Below, piece by piece: positions 34,358 to 42,513 of a stretch of DNA of 64,000 nt. The DNA lies in NCBI RefSeq assembly GCF_045062745.1, contig NZ_JBJGED010000030.1, positions 33,066 to 97,065 on the forward strand, given 5' to 3'. A program made the translations under genes and the position numbers. The notes under the pieces are model-generated. The model saw only the letters and a list, made by a program, of their open reading frames with translations. It searched no databases and was not told the origin of the DNA. Position 1 is the stretch's first letter. Each line of letters starts with the position of its first letter. The DNA comes from Paenibacillus_AA sp045062745 (GTDB taxonomy: Bacteria > Bacillota > Bacilli > Paenibacillales > NBRC-103111).

Positions 34358-35176
34358 TTAGTGGTACGTATCCATCATGACATCGGCGGTTCCCGCCTTA
34401 TCCTCCGATTCGCCGGCGCCTTGGGCTTCTGCCGACTCCTCCCTCCAGCGAAGGACGATATCGTCGAACAGCCGGTTCTGATAGCAGACGATCTGCTTGA
34501 CCTTCATCAGTTCGAGTATGGCCAGGAACGTCACAACGACGTCCTCTCGATGATAATCCTCGTCGAGCAACGCGGAGAAGAGCGCCTGCCCGCCATTCTC
34601 GCTCAGGACGCCTGCGATTTCCTTCATCCGGTCCTTGACCGAAATCTCGTCGCGCCGGATACGCGCGATCGTCTGGCGGCTCTTCGCCTTGCGGAGCGCC
34701 CGCTGGAACGCGAGCACCAGATCGGCGACGCTCAACCCTTTGACCGGATTCTCTACCTTCTGCGTCACAAACGGGGTCAAATCATCCGGCTCCCGGGTGT
34801 AGATCAGACTGCGCGCCTGCTCTTTATCCCGCAAATCCTCCGCGATGCTCTTGTACTTCCGGTACTCGATCAGCTTCTGGACGAGCTCGGCCCGCGGATC
34901 GTAATCCTCATCCATCCCATACTCGTCATCGAGGTGAAACACAGGCGGCTTCGGCAGCAGCATCTGGCTCTTGATCGACAAGAGCGTCGCCGCCATGACG
35001 AGGAACTCGCTCGTCACGTCCAGCTCCAGCTCCTGCATGCCGTTCAGCACTTCCATATATTGATCGGTGATCACGGCAATGGGAATGTTGTAAATATCAA
35101 TCTCCGACTTATCGATCAAATGGAGCAGCAAATCGAGAGGGCCTTCGAACAACTCCAGCTTATACGTCACTTTCAT
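34358..35176 (-). CDS. scpA: Segregation and condensation protein A
   Basis: Kleisin subunit bridging the SMC heads. The 272-residue protein opens with the typical VTYKLELFEGPLDLLLHLI and contains FLVMAATLLSIKSQMLLP; the C-terminal winged helix ends with FLAILELMKVKQIVCYQ before a charged tail. Start ATG at 35174-35176 after GGGAGG. The next gene upstream is the M50-like protein. Confidence 0.95.
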   Translation of the reverse strand: MKVTYKLELFEGPLDLLLHLIDKSEIDIYNIPIAVITDQYMEVLNGMQELELDVTSEFLVMAATLLSIKSQMLLPKPPVFHLDDEYGMDEDYDPRAELVQKLIEYRKYKSIAEDLRDKEQARSLIYTREPDDLTPFVTQKVENPVKGLSVADLVLAFQRALRKAKSRQTIARIRRDEISVKDRMKEIAGVLSENGGQALFSALLDEDYHREDVVVTFLAILELMKVKQIVCYQNRLFDDIVLRWREESAEAQGAGESEDKAGTADVMMDTYH

Positions 35177-35194
35177 TTCCCGCCGTTCGCCTCC

Positions 35195-35839
35195 CTAGCC
35201 CCATGCATACAAATCCATTATCAGACCGCTCAACCACTCAAAGCCGTTCTGGAATAGCAACTGCCCGATGGGTGTCACCGCCAAGCCGAAGAGCACGGCT
35301 ATGCCTAGCTTCTCCCGTTTGTTCAGCGCGGGGGCCCACGCAGCCGGCAGCCAACCTCGCACGATGAGCCACATATCCATCGGATAGAACGGCAGCAGGT
35401 GCAGCAGCACGAACATCATATTCATGATGTAGCTCCATTCCAGAATGCCGCGAATGAGCTCGTACAGCCATGCCGGCATCCACCCGTCGACGGCTGCCGG
35501 CAGCTGGAACGCCACCCACCACAGCACGATGCCGAGCGCCAGATTGGCGATCGGTCCACAGGCGTAGATGAGCGTCGCACGCAGCGCCGTACGGCCCTGC
35601 AGACGGTCCCGGTCGACCGGTATGGGCTTGGACCAGCCGAACGGGCCGAACAGGACGGGCAAGAGCCCGATCGCACTCAGATGGGCGACCGGATTCAGCG
35701 TCAGCCGGCGCTCTTCCTTCGCCGTGCGGTCGCCCAGCATCAGTGCGGCTGCCGCTTGCACGGCATCGTGCACGGCGATCGCCAGGAGCAGCGCCGCAAT
35801 CCGGTACAGGAGCGCGTCGAGCTGGATCCCGTTCAACAA
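35195..35839 (-). CDS. M50-like membrane protein lacking the zinc motif (pseudoprotease)
   Basis: A 214-residue membrane protein related to site-2 proteases (peptidase M50). Family landmarks are present: the stretch GDRTAKEERRLTLNPVAHL after the first helix, FGWSKPIPVD, and ACGPIANL. The HExxH zinc motif is replaced by H24-D25-A26-V27-Q28, so both the catalytic Glu and the second His are missing, and the second motif N-x-x-P-x-x-P-x-D-G reads HLLPFYPMDM. It is therefore probably inactive as a protease. TTG start at 35837-35839 with GGAGGG upstream, placed over the ribH stop, which ties it to the riboflavin operon; scpA follows. Confidence 0.8.
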   Translation of the reverse strand: MLNGIQLDALLYRIAALLLAIAVHDAVQAAAALMLGDRTAKEERRLTLNPVAHLSAIGLLPVLFGPFGWSKPIPVDRDRLQGRTALRATLIYACGPIANLALGIVLWWVAFQLPAAVDGWMPAWLYELIRGILEWSYIMNMMFVLLHLLPFYPMDMWLIVRGWLPAAWAPALNKREKLGIAVLFGLAVTPIGQLLFQNGFEWLSGLIMDLYAWG

Positions 35840-35844
35840 TGGAC

Positions 35845-36315
35845 TCAGCCCTCCAGCTGTTTGGTCAAATTCGCCATCTCAATGGCGGTAGCGGCCGCTT
35901 CCCAGCCTTTGTTGCCGGCCTTCGTGCCGGCCCGCTCGATCGCCTGCTCGATGGAGTCCGTCGTCAGGACGCCGAAGATCGTCGGGACGCCGGTCTTCAG
36001 GCTGATCGCCGCCACTCCCTTCGATACTTCGCTGCAGACGTAGTCGAAGTGCGGGGTCGAGCCGCGGATGACCGCTCCCAGCGTGATGACGGCGTCATAG
36101 CGGCCGCTCGCGGCCATCTTTTGCGCGATGAGCGGAATTTCGAAGGCGCCCGGCACCCAAGCGATGTCGATCTCCTCTTCCTTCACGCCGTGCCGTTTGA
36201 ACGCGTCCAGCGCCCCGCCGAGCAGCTTCGAGGTGATGAATTCGTTGAACCGGCCGACTACGACTCCATATTTTAACCCTTCCGAGACTAAATGTCCTTC
36301 ATAAATACGCGCCAT
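35845..36315 (-). CDS. ribH: 6,7-dimethyl-8-ribityllumazine synthase
   Basis: Condenses the pyrimidine product of RibD with the four-carbon product of RibB, the penultimate step of riboflavin synthesis. About 156 residues; the motifs VVGRFNEFITSKLL, WVPGAFEIPL, GAVIRGSTPHFDYV and GVLTTDSIEQAIERAG are all typical. The ATG at 36313-36315 gives the usual MARIYEGHL; a TTG two codons earlier (36319-36321) overlaps the ribBA stop as TTGA and lies 7 bases after AAGGAG, so it may be the real start. Confidence 0.95.
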   Translation of the reverse strand: MARIYEGHLVSEGLKYGVVVGRFNEFITSKLLGGALDAFKRHGVKEEEIDIAWVPGAFEIPLIAQKMAASGRYDAVITLGAVIRGSTPHFDYVCSEVSKGVAAISLKTGVPTIFGVLTTDSIEQAIERAGTKAGNKGWEAAATAIEMANLTKQLEG

Positions 36316-36317
36316 GA

Positions 36318-37565
36318 TCAAATACTCGCTCCTTCTTCGTTGAAATTCAGCATATGGCCCAGCTTCAGCTTCTTCGTGCGCAAATAGTTCCGGTTGTCTT
36401 CCTTCTCTTCCATCTGGATCGGCACGCGCTCCACGATTTCCATCCCGTAGCCCTCGAGCCCTTTGATCTTGCGCGGATTATTCGTCAGCAGCCGGATTTG
36501 GCGCACCCCAAGGTCCTTCAAGATTTGAGCGCCGATGCCGTAATCGCGCAAATCGGGGGCGAAGCCTAACTTAATATTCGCGTCGACCGTGTCCAATCCC
36601 TGCTCCTGAAGCACGTATGCCTTCAATTTGTTGATCAGCCCGATCCCGCGGCCTTCCTGGCGCAAGTAGACGAGTACGCCGCTGCCTTCCCGGCTGATCT
36701 GCTCGAGCGCGGCGGCGAGCTGGGGCCCGCAATCGCAGCGGTGCGAATGGAACACGTCGCCGGTCAGGCACTCCGAGTGCATCCGTACGAGCACGGGGCG
36801 GGACGAATCGATCGTTCCCTTGACGAGCGCCACATGCTCCTGGTCGTTGACCGCGTTCGTATACGCGATGGCGGTGAATGCGCCGAAGTCCGTCGGCAGC
36901 TTGACCTCGACCTCCCGCTGCACGAGCTTCTCCTTCTCATTGCGGTAATGGATCAAGTCGCGGATCGTAATCATCTTCAGCTCGTGCTTGCGCGCGATCT
37001 CATGCAGATCCGGGACACGCGCCATGCTGCCGTCTTCCTTGATCACCTCGCAGATAGCCGCCGCGGGATACGAGCCGCACATGCGGGCCAGGTCCACGGC
37101 CGCTTCCGTATGGCCGGCGCGGCGCAGGACGCCGCCTTCCTTCGCGATCAGCGGGAAGATGTGGCCCGGCCGGCGGAAGTGCTCCGGCAACGCCTTCTGG
37201 TCAATGATCGCCCGGATCGTGGCCGATCGCTCATGCGCGGAGATGCCGGTCGTCGTGTTCACATGATCGACGGAGATCGTGAACGCCGTGCCGTGGTAGT
37301 CGCTGTTGCGCGCGACCATCGGCGGCAGATCGAGCTCCAGCGCGCGCTGCTCCGTGATCGGCACGCAGACGAGGCCGCGTCCTTCGCGGATCATGAAGTT
37401 AATGACTTCCGGCGTCGCCTTGTCTGCCAGAGCGATGAAGTCGCCCTCGTTCTCGCGGTCCTCGTCGTCGACGACGATAATGACTTTGCCGAGCATCAGA
37501 TCGATGATCGCTTCCTCGATCGTATGGAATCTCGGGTCAGAACCCTGATTTTGTCCTTGTTCCAT
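36318..37565 (-). CDS. ribBA: Bifunctional GTP cyclohydrolase II / DHBP synthase
   Basis: Supplies both precursors of riboflavin. The 415-residue fusion has an N-terminal 3,4-dihydroxy-2-butanone-4-phosphate synthase domain (DDEDRENEGD at 33-42, GHTEA at 151-155) and a C-terminal GTP cyclohydrolase II domain with zinc ligands C266, C277 and C279 (HSECLTGDVF, HRCDCG) and the QEGRGIGL loop. AGGAGGGG precedes the ATG. Lies 33 bases after ribE. Confidence 0.97.
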   Translation of the reverse strand: MEQGQNQGSDPRFHTIEEAIIDLMLGKVIIVVDDEDRENEGDFIALADKATPEVINFMIREGRGLVCVPITEQRALELDLPPMVARNSDYHGTAFTISVDHVNTTTGISAHERSATIRAIIDQKALPEHFRRPGHIFPLIAKEGGVLRRAGHTEAAVDLARMCGSYPAAAICEVIKEDGSMARVPDLHEIARKHELKMITIRDLIHYRNEKEKLVQREVEVKLPTDFGAFTAIAYTNAVNDQEHVALVKGTIDSSRPVLVRMHSECLTGDVFHSHRCDCGPQLAAALEQISREGSGVLVYLRQEGRGIGLINKLKAYVLQEQGLDTVDANIKLGFAPDLRDYGIGAQILKDLGVRQIRLLTNNPRKIKGLEGYGMEIVERVPIQMEEKEDNRNYLRTKKLKLGHMLNFNEEGASI

Positions 37566-37598
37566 ATGACTTCCCCTCCTGTGATCAAGCTGTCTCGA

Positions 37599-38282
37599 TT
37601 ATAGAAACCCATGCCGGGCCAAAAAATCTTCCGTTACCCCGCCGGTCGATGCAGCGGACGGCGTCGATCCCGGGCCCGACGATTCGGAGCCTCGGAACAG
37701 AAGCAGGCGCTCGACGTATTTGCCCAACAAATCACACTCGAGGTTGACGACATCGCCCGGGTTTTTGTCCTGCAGCACGGTCTCGGCCAGCGTATGCGGA
37801 ATGATCGACACCGTAGCCGTCGTCTCCGAAACATTCACGAGCGTCAGACTGATGCCGTCGATCGTGATCGATCCGTTCGGAAGCATATACTTCATGAGTC
37901 CGCCCTGCAGCGGCTCGACCACGAAGACGACGGCGTTCTCCTCTTGCCGCCTGGAGACGATTCGCCCCATGGCGTCGACATGGCCCTGCACGAGATGTCC
38001 GCCGAATCGGCCGTTCGCCGGCATCGCCCGCTCCAGGTTGACCCGGCTGCCGGCTGCCAGCTGCTTCAAGGTCGTCTTGCGGTACGTCTCGGGCATGACG
38101 TCAACAGTGAAGCTGCTGCCGTCGAAGGCGACCACCGTCAAGCAGACGCCGTTCACGGCGATGCTGTCCCCGAGCTTCACGTCGGTCAGCACCGTCTTCG
38201 CCTCCACCGTCAGCACCATCGCCTGGCCTTGCTTCTGAACGCGGCGCAGCCGGCCGATTTCTTCTATGATCCCCGTGAACAT
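37599..38282 (-). CDS. ribE: Riboflavin synthase, alpha chain
   Basis: Dismutates two lumazines to riboflavin. The 227-residue protein has two similar lumazine-binding barrels; the N-terminus MFTGIIEEIGRL and the repeated GDSIAVNGVCLTV and GSITIDGISLTLV motifs identify it. The C-terminal tail (Gly, Ser, Pro-rich, ending TEDFLARHGFL) is longer than the B. subtilis protein as I recall it. GGAGC precedes the ATG and the ribD stop is 6 bases upstream. Confidence 0.96.
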   Translation of the reverse strand: MFTGIIEEIGRLRRVQKQGQAMVLTVEAKTVLTDVKLGDSIAVNGVCLTVVAFDGSSFTVDVMPETYRKTTLKQLAAGSRVNLERAMPANGRFGGHLVQGHVDAMGRIVSRRQEENAVVFVVEPLQGGLMKYMLPNGSITIDGISLTLVNVSETTATVSIIPHTLAETVLQDKNPGDVVNLECDLLGKYVERLLLFRGSESSGPGSTPSAASTGGVTEDFLARHGFL

Positions 38283-38288
38283 TGCGGA

Positions 38289-39407
38289 TCAGCTCCTCTC
38301 ATAGCGCGGATAGCCGGTGATGCAGCAGTCGGCCCCAATCTGCTCGATCCGGACGCCGTCCAGCGCGATCGCGTCCGCCATCCGTTCGACGCCTTCGAAG
38401 GCGAAGGCGGAAGGCGCCGCGGAACCGCCGCCTACGAGCTTCGGCGCGATGAAGACGGCGAGCTTGTCGACAAGCCCCGCATCGAGCATCGCCCCGTTCA
38501 GCGTCCCGCCGCCCTCCAGCAGGATGCTGCCGATCTCGCGCTCTCCGAGCATCGCGAGCGCGAGCGCCAGGTCGACCCGCGGGCCGTCGCCGCACTTCAT
38601 GACTTCGACTCCAAGCGCGTTCAGCTTCATGATCTGCTCAATGGACGCTTGCTGCGTCGTGATGACCAGCGTCTTGGCGTCGCGCTCGCGGATGAGGTGC
38701 GCATCAAGCGGCACCCGCAGCCGCGAATCGACGACGATGCGCAGCGGCTGCAGCGCCGGTACGGATAGACGGGTCGTCAGCTGCGGGTTGTCTGCGATGA
38801 CCGTCTCAACGCCGACCATAATCCCCTGATGGCGATGCCGCATCGCATGGACGAGCTCCCGGGAGTCCGGGCCGCTGATCCACTTGCTGTCGCCGGTACG
38901 CGTGGCGATCTTGCCGTCGAGCGTACAGGCGGTCTTCAGTGTAACCCAAGGCATCCGGGTGACGATGAACTTGTTGAACGATTCGTTCAGGAGGCGCGCC
39001 TCCTGCTCCAGCACCCCGACCTGGACTTCGATGCCGCGGCTGCGCAGCTGCTCGATGCCGGAACCGGCTACCGCGGGGTTCGGATCGACACAGGCGACGA
39101 CGACCCGCTTCACCCGCTCCAGCACGAGCCGCTCCGCGCAAGGGGGCGTCCGCCCGTGGATGCTGCACGGTTCGAGCGTCACATATACCGCGCTCCCCTC
39201 GGCCTCCGCGCCGGCCATATGCAGGGCGTTTATCTCCGCGTGATGCGAGCCGCGCTGCAAGTGCGCGCCCATGCCGACGATGCGGCCGTCCTTCACGATG
39301 ACGCAGCCGACGACCGGGTTGATGCCGGTCTGGCCCTGGGCCTGTGCGGCCATCTGCAGCGCGAGCCGCATATACGATTCGTCGTTCAACCGTTCCGTCA
39401 ACTGCAT
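38289..39407 (-). CDS. ribD: Bifunctional diaminohydroxyphosphoribosylaminopyrimidine deaminase / reductase
   Basis: Second and third steps of riboflavin synthesis. The 372-residue protein has an N-terminal deaminase domain with zinc ligands H56, C81 and C90 (HAEINAL, EPCSIHGRTPPC) and a C-terminal reductase domain (LKTACTLDGKIATRTGDSKWISG, and EGGGTLNGAML). The ATG at 39405-39407 follows GGAGGGCC; a 35-codon open extension into the riboswitch terminator is rejected. First gene of the rib operon under the FMN riboswitch. Confidence 0.95.
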   Translation of the reverse strand: MQLTERLNDESYMRLALQMAAQAQGQTGINPVVGCVIVKDGRIVGMGAHLQRGSHHAEINALHMAGAEAEGSAVYVTLEPCSIHGRTPPCAERLVLERVKRVVVACVDPNPAVAGSGIEQLRSRGIEVQVGVLEQEARLLNESFNKFIVTRMPWVTLKTACTLDGKIATRTGDSKWISGPDSRELVHAMRHRHQGIMVGVETVIADNPQLTTRLSVPALQPLRIVVDSRLRVPLDAHLIRERDAKTLVITTQQASIEQIMKLNALGVEVMKCGDGPRVDLALALAMLGEREIGSILLEGGGTLNGAMLDAGLVDKLAVFIAPKLVGGGSAAPSAFAFEGVERMADAIALDGVRIEQIGADCCITGYPRYERS

Positions 39408-39437
39408 GATCCCTGGCCCTCCTGACTGATGAAACGC

Positions 39438-39467
39438 ATAAAACCCCTTTACACTTTCGTAAAGGGG
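39438..39467 (-). terminator. Riboswitch-controlled terminator before ribD
   Basis: CCCCTTTAC pairs with GTAAAGGGG over a 6-base loop, followed by TTTTATG on the minus strand. It lies between the FMN aptamer and ribD, as expected for transcription attenuation. Confidence 0.8.
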
Positions 39468-39656
39468 CGGTTTGATGATTGATGGAAGCTGCGGCAAAAT
39501 GAAAGTGGGCATAGCTCAAGCAAGGCCAGTCGGAGTGCGCAAGGACTTCCCGCGCAGACCGAAATAAACATAGCCCGGCCGTTCATTCCGAAGGCATGTG
39601 AAAAAAAGCACGTGCAACCCCGGCGAACACGGCCGCAATTGAGCCGCTACTCCGTC

Positions 39657-39807
39657 ATTCCTTCTCCCATCCAGACTATACTGTCGGTTTCGGAGTTGCA
39701 CCGAATCCACCGGCCGGCTTCTCAACCGACACGGGTCACGGACTGATTCGCGCCGCAGTGGCCGCGAAATTACCGCCGGTAGGGAATTTCACCCTGCCCC
39801 GAAGGAA
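39657..39807 (-). promoter_or_regulatory. FMN riboswitch (RFN element)
   Basis: The minus-strand RNA starts with TTCCTTCGGGGCAGGGTGAA, continues through the conserved ACCGGCGGTA and CCGTGACC segments, then GCCGGTGGATTCGGTG and GTCTGGATGGGAGAAGGAAT, and closes a P1 helix between the two ends (TTCCTTC with GAAGGAA). These are the conserved blocks of RFN elements. Binding of FMN would favour the downstream terminator and switch off ribD-ribE-ribBA-ribH. Confidence 0.97.
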
Positions 39808-39829
39808 TATGATTATGAAATTACTGTCT

Positions 39830-39858
39830 AGTATACCCATTTCCCTAATATCTGTCTA
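39830..39858 (-). promoter_or_regulatory. Sigma-A type promoter of the rib operon
   Basis: TAGACA (five of six) and TATACT (five of six) with 17 bases between, placed about 25 bases before the RFN element on the minus strand. Confidence 0.75.
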
Positions 39859-39914
39859 GTGTTTCGGCCCTGCAGCCTCTTTCAGCCTCCACATATCGGT
39901 CCCGGAGCCACGCT

Positions 39915-39943
39915 TTGCGTCCCGCGCTCGTTTTTAGTACAAT
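39915..39943 (+). promoter_or_regulatory. Sigma-A type promoter of ppiB
   Basis: TTGCGT and TACAAT (five of six) separated by 17 bases, 32 bases before the ppiB start. Confidence 0.5.
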
Positions 39944-39974
39944 GGTCGTACTACATCCCTTTAGGAGGTTTACC

Positions 39975-40415
39975 ATGAAAAAAGGAAGTATCGAGCTCGA
40001 AAACGGAGAAAAGGTTCTAATTGATTTCTACCCTGAGGAAGCTCCCAATACGGTTGCCAACTTCGAGAAGCTGGCGAATTCCGGTTTCTATAACGGCTTG
40101 AAATTCCACCGCGTGATCAAAGGCTTCGTCGCCCAAGGCGGCTGTCCGCAAGGCACCGGCTACGGCGGCGCCGGCTACACGATCGACTGCGAGACGGCTA
40201 CGAACACGAGCAAGCATGAGCGCGGCACCCTCTCGATGGCGCATGCAGGCAAGAACACAGGCAGCAGCCAGTTCTTCGTCTGCTACCAGCCTCAGCCGCA
40301 TCTGGACAGCGTCCATACCGTTTTCGGCAAAGTGACGAAAGGGATGGAATACGTGGATGCCCTGAAGCAAGGCGATACGATGAAAGAAGTGAAAGTGTGG
40401 GACGACGAAGCTTAA
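39975..40415 (+). CDS. ppiB: Peptidyl-prolyl cis-trans isomerase B (cyclophilin)
   Basis: Cytoplasmic cyclophilin that speeds proline isomerisation in protein folding. The 146-residue protein shows NFEKLANSGFYNGLKFHRVI, the active-site block FVAQGGCPQGTG and GSSQFFVCYQPQPHLD. The ATG at 39975 is preceded by TTAGGAGG; the longer frame from 39915 lies over the promoter and is rejected. It is divergent from the rib operon and ends at a strong terminator. Confidence 0.95.
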   Translation: MKKGSIELENGEKVLIDFYPEEAPNTVANFEKLANSGFYNGLKFHRVIKGFVAQGGCPQGTGYGGAGYTIDCETATNTSKHERGTLSMAHAGKNTGSSQFFVCYQPQPHLDSVHTVFGKVTKGMEYVDALKQGDTMKEVKVWDDEA

Positions 40416-40444
40416 GTCGGATCGACACTAGACTCCATATTCGA

Positions 40445-40471
40445 GACGGAACCTCCGGGTTCCGTCTTTTT
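40445..40471 (+). terminator. Rho-independent terminator after ppiB
   Basis: GACGGAACC pairs with GGTTCCGTC over a TCCG loop and runs into TTTTT. Confidence 0.92.
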
Positions 40472-40485
40472 CGTTGTCGCCCGAT

Positions 40486-40511
40486 GTTTCAATGTCCTCT
40501 CTGACGGGTAA
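40486..40511 (+). promoter_or_regulatory. Sigma-B-like promoter of the general stress genes
   Basis: GTTTCA, 14 bases, GGGTAA. This fits the sigma-B general stress consensus GTTTAA-N12-15-GGGWAW with one mismatch. No sigma-A boxes were seen in the same spacer. The genes that follow are of the general-stress type, which supports the call. Confidence 0.6.
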
Positions 40512-40579
40512 ATCATGTAAGTCAGGAGATGGCGCGGGCTGTCGTCCTGGCGATGAATCCAACCCGGAGGTGAACCCTT

Positions 40580-40933
40580 ATGAAACCGAATCATTACATC
40601 AGGGCGGTAAACAGTGCCGCGCGTGCGATGGAAGAGATCGATCGGCTTCACCGGCAAGGTATCCAGCGTGAGGATATTTATGTGCTCGCCCATTCCAAAG
40701 AACGGACGAACGAATTGGCGGAGGCGGCCGATATTAACACGATCAGTGTGGAGGAGGAGGGCCTGCTGACCACGATGGCGAACCTGTTCCGCTCTAGGGG
40801 CGACGAACTGCGCGCGAAGCTCGTGGCCGCCGGCGTGACCGAATCCGAGGCCCGTATGTATGAGGAAGAGTTGGACCGCGGCAAAGTGCTGATCATGGTT
40901 GCGAACCGTCAAGCCGCCTCGGCCTCTCGATAA
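40580..40933 (+). CDS. YflT-like general stress protein
   Basis: A 117-residue cytoplasmic protein with the alpha-beta pattern of the YflT/GS17M stress family: a region for substrate- or partner-binding (SAARAMEEIDRLHRQGIQRED followed by IYVLAHSKERTNELAEAADI) and a C-terminal VTESEARMYEEELDRGKVLIMV. The ATG follows AACCCGGAGGTGAAC. It is cotranscribed with the next gene and lies downstream of a sigma-B-like promoter. Exact function unknown. Confidence 0.75.
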   Translation: MKPNHYIRAVNSAARAMEEIDRLHRQGIQREDIYVLAHSKERTNELAEAADINTISVEEEGLLTTMANLFRSRGDELRAKLVAAGVTESEARMYEEELDRGKVLIMVANRQAASASR

Positions 40934-40962
40934 AGTCAATCAACCTTTAGGAGGTGTGCCTC

Positions 40963-41508
40963 ATGTCACAGCTAATCGCAATATTCGAGCGTCAAGGACA
41001 AGCCGTCGAGGCGATCGAGGCGCTGCGGCAAGCCGGCTTCGGCGCCGAGCAAGTCCGCGTGGTCGCGAAGAACGAAGATATGGCCTGGCGAATCGATAAT
41101 GAGACGGATATCCCCGTCGATCGATTGGAGGACGAGGCACGGGAACGGTATTCCGAGCGAGATCGCCTCGCGGTTGAATCGGACGGCTCGATGCCGATGC
41201 CGATGCCGATGCCTACTATACCGCTGGCAGCGAGCCCCATCTATCTGGGCGATACGGTAAGCACCGGTATGCCGGGGCTAGGCGCCAACGTCGCCGGCGA
41301 GGGATATGCCGGGATGCCCTACCTGGTAAATTCGGACGAGTCCCCCGCCCTGCTGCGCGATCTGGGCTTGAGCGAGTCGGACTCGAAAAAATTCGGCGAA
41401 TGGATCGACCAAGGCCGGCTGCTCGTCGTAGTCGAGAGCGGTCCGGAGACCGAAGACATCGCCGAACGAGCGCTACGCCGCCATGGCGCCGCGCATATCG
41501 TACATTAG
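40963..41508 (+). CDS. YflT-like general stress protein with Met-Pro repeat
   Basis: A 181-residue protein with the same fold pattern as its neighbour at both ends: IAIFERQGQAVEAIEALRQAGF and VRVVAKNEDMAWRI at the front, LGLSESDSKKFGEWIDQGRLLVVVE at the back. The middle holds the low-complexity tract MPMPMPMPT, encoded by repeated ATGCCG. The ATG at 40963 follows TTAGGAGGTG. Likely a stress-induced protein; the tract may be a flexible linker. Confidence 0.7.
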   Translation: MSQLIAIFERQGQAVEAIEALRQAGFGAEQVRVVAKNEDMAWRIDNETDIPVDRLEDEARERYSERDRLAVESDGSMPMPMPMPTIPLAASPIYLGDTVSTGMPGLGANVAGEGYAGMPYLVNSDESPALLRDLGLSESDSKKFGEWIDQGRLLVVVESGPETEDIAERALRRHGAAHIVH

Positions 41509-41534
41509 CTCTCTCCCCCCCAGAGCTGACGCCT

Positions 41535-41572
41535 GAAGCCGTCGACCCCTAGGTCGACGGCTTCTACTTTTA
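41535..41572 (+). terminator. Terminator after the stress genes
   Basis: A perfect 13-bp stem (GAAGCCGTCGACC) around CCTA, with a moderately T-rich tail TACTTTTA. Confidence 0.8.
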
Positions 41573-41583
41573 GAAAAAGAATA

Positions 41584-41633
41584 CAAAAAGATCACCCCCA
41601 GCCGCGTCGCCGCGCTCGCTGAGGGCGATCTTT
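41584..41633 (-). terminator. Terminator after the 54-residue gene
   Basis: AAAGATC-GCCC-AGC pairs with GCT-GGGG-GATCTTT around a GC-rich loop, followed by TTTTTG on the minus strand. Confidence 0.75.
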
Positions 41634-41664
41634 CCTCGTTTGGCTCAGCCTGTTTTCCCCTAAT

Positions 41665-41829
41665 TTAGAACATTGGGAAGACATATCTCACGAGGAAGTA
41701 CAAGGCTCCGAAGAAAATGACTACGTATGCCGCATACTTGATGAAGGTGGAGGCGACTTGGCTAGAGTCCATCCGCTTCTCCACGGTATTGCGATCAATC
41801 TCCACATTCCGATTCTCATTGATGGCCAT
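41665..41829 (-). CDS. Small single-helix membrane protein
   Basis: A 54-residue protein: a polar N-terminus (MAINENRNVEIDRN), then one membrane helix near residues 31-50 (AAYVVIFFGALYFLVRYVF). The ATG at 41827-41829 lies 8 bases after GGGAGATG; an open extension upstream is not supported. Followed by a clear terminator. Family not recognised. Confidence 0.65.
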   Translation of the reverse strand: MAINENRNVEIDRNTVEKRMDSSQVASTFIKYAAYVVIFFGALYFLVRYVFPMF

Positions 41830-41950
41830 GATGAACATCTCCCTTCCCTGACGCTTGTAGTTCACTTCCTTGTTCTTCATTACCCGCTGCGGCCCGAATT
41901 GAAACGCGGTTAGCCCCTTGGAAGAACTATGGGGAAGAGGGTGCGCGAAT

Positions 41951-41980
41951 TTGCTACTGCCCCTCCGGACGTTGTAAGAT
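41951..41980 (+). promoter_or_regulatory. Possible promoter of the marR gene
   Basis: TTGCTA and TAAGAT, each four of six consensus bases, with 18 bases between, 53 bases before the marR start. Confidence 0.4.
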
Positions 41981-42032
41981 GGCTATAGAAGAAAGTGCCG
42001 GCAAGTTATGAAACCCTAGGGGAGGTGATGGT

Positions 42033-42455
42033 ATGGATGCGCCGACGGAAGAACTGATCGACCGATTTCTGGACTGCTTTATTTCCGCCTTTCGCAAATC
42101 GGCATCCACGGTCGATCTCTACGCGCAATTCGGCATCACCCGCCCCCAATTTTTCATCATGAAGACGCTCGAGCAGTGCGGTCCGCTCAAGGTCACTCAG
42201 CTCGCGGAGCACATGGAAGTGAAGCCGAGTGCGATCACCGTCATGATCGACCGGCTCGTGGCCCATCATCAGGTGGCCCGCATGGTGGACGAGCAGGACC
42301 GCCGGGTTGTTATGCTGCACTTGACCGAGGCGGGCAGCGAGACGATTCAGAAGGCCAAAAAGCTCCAGCGGGATATGATGGCCGAACGACTGACGCGGGT
42401 CGACCGCGCCGAGCTGGAGCGGTTTCTGGATACATTCGAGAAAATTATGGAATAA
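42033..42455 (+). CDS. MarR family transcriptional regulator
   Basis: A 140-residue winged helix-turn-helix regulator. The recognition region reads LKVTQLAEHMEVKPSAITVMIDRLVAHH and the wing follows in RMVDEQDRRVVMLHLTEAG, the classic DxRxxxxxLT pattern of MarR proteins. GGGGAGGTGATGG precedes the ATG. The target is unknown; no transporter or redox gene is adjacent in the same direction. Confidence 0.9.
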   Translation: MDAPTEELIDRFLDCFISAFRKSASTVDLYAQFGITRPQFFIMKTLEQCGPLKVTQLAEHMEVKPSAITVMIDRLVAHHQVARMVDEQDRRVVMLHLTEAGSETIQKAKKLQRDMMAERLTRVDRAELERFLDTFEKIME

Positions 42456-42463
42456 GATAGTAC

Positions 42464-42505
42464 CAAAAAAGCTCCTGGCAGACCGTTATCCGCCAGGAGC
42501 TTTGT
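42464..42505. terminator. Bidirectional terminator between marR and lysA
   Basis: AGCTCCTGGC and GCCAGGAGCT form a 10-bp stem over a 12-base loop, with A-rich and T-rich flanks for both convergent genes. Confidence 0.88.
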
Positions 42506-42513
42506 TGTTTGCA

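Noticed and set aside
35195..35839. Pseudogene of a site-2 protease
   Set aside because: The frame is intact over the full family length with a good ribosome binding site, so substitution of the zinc motif fits a pseudoprotease better than decay.
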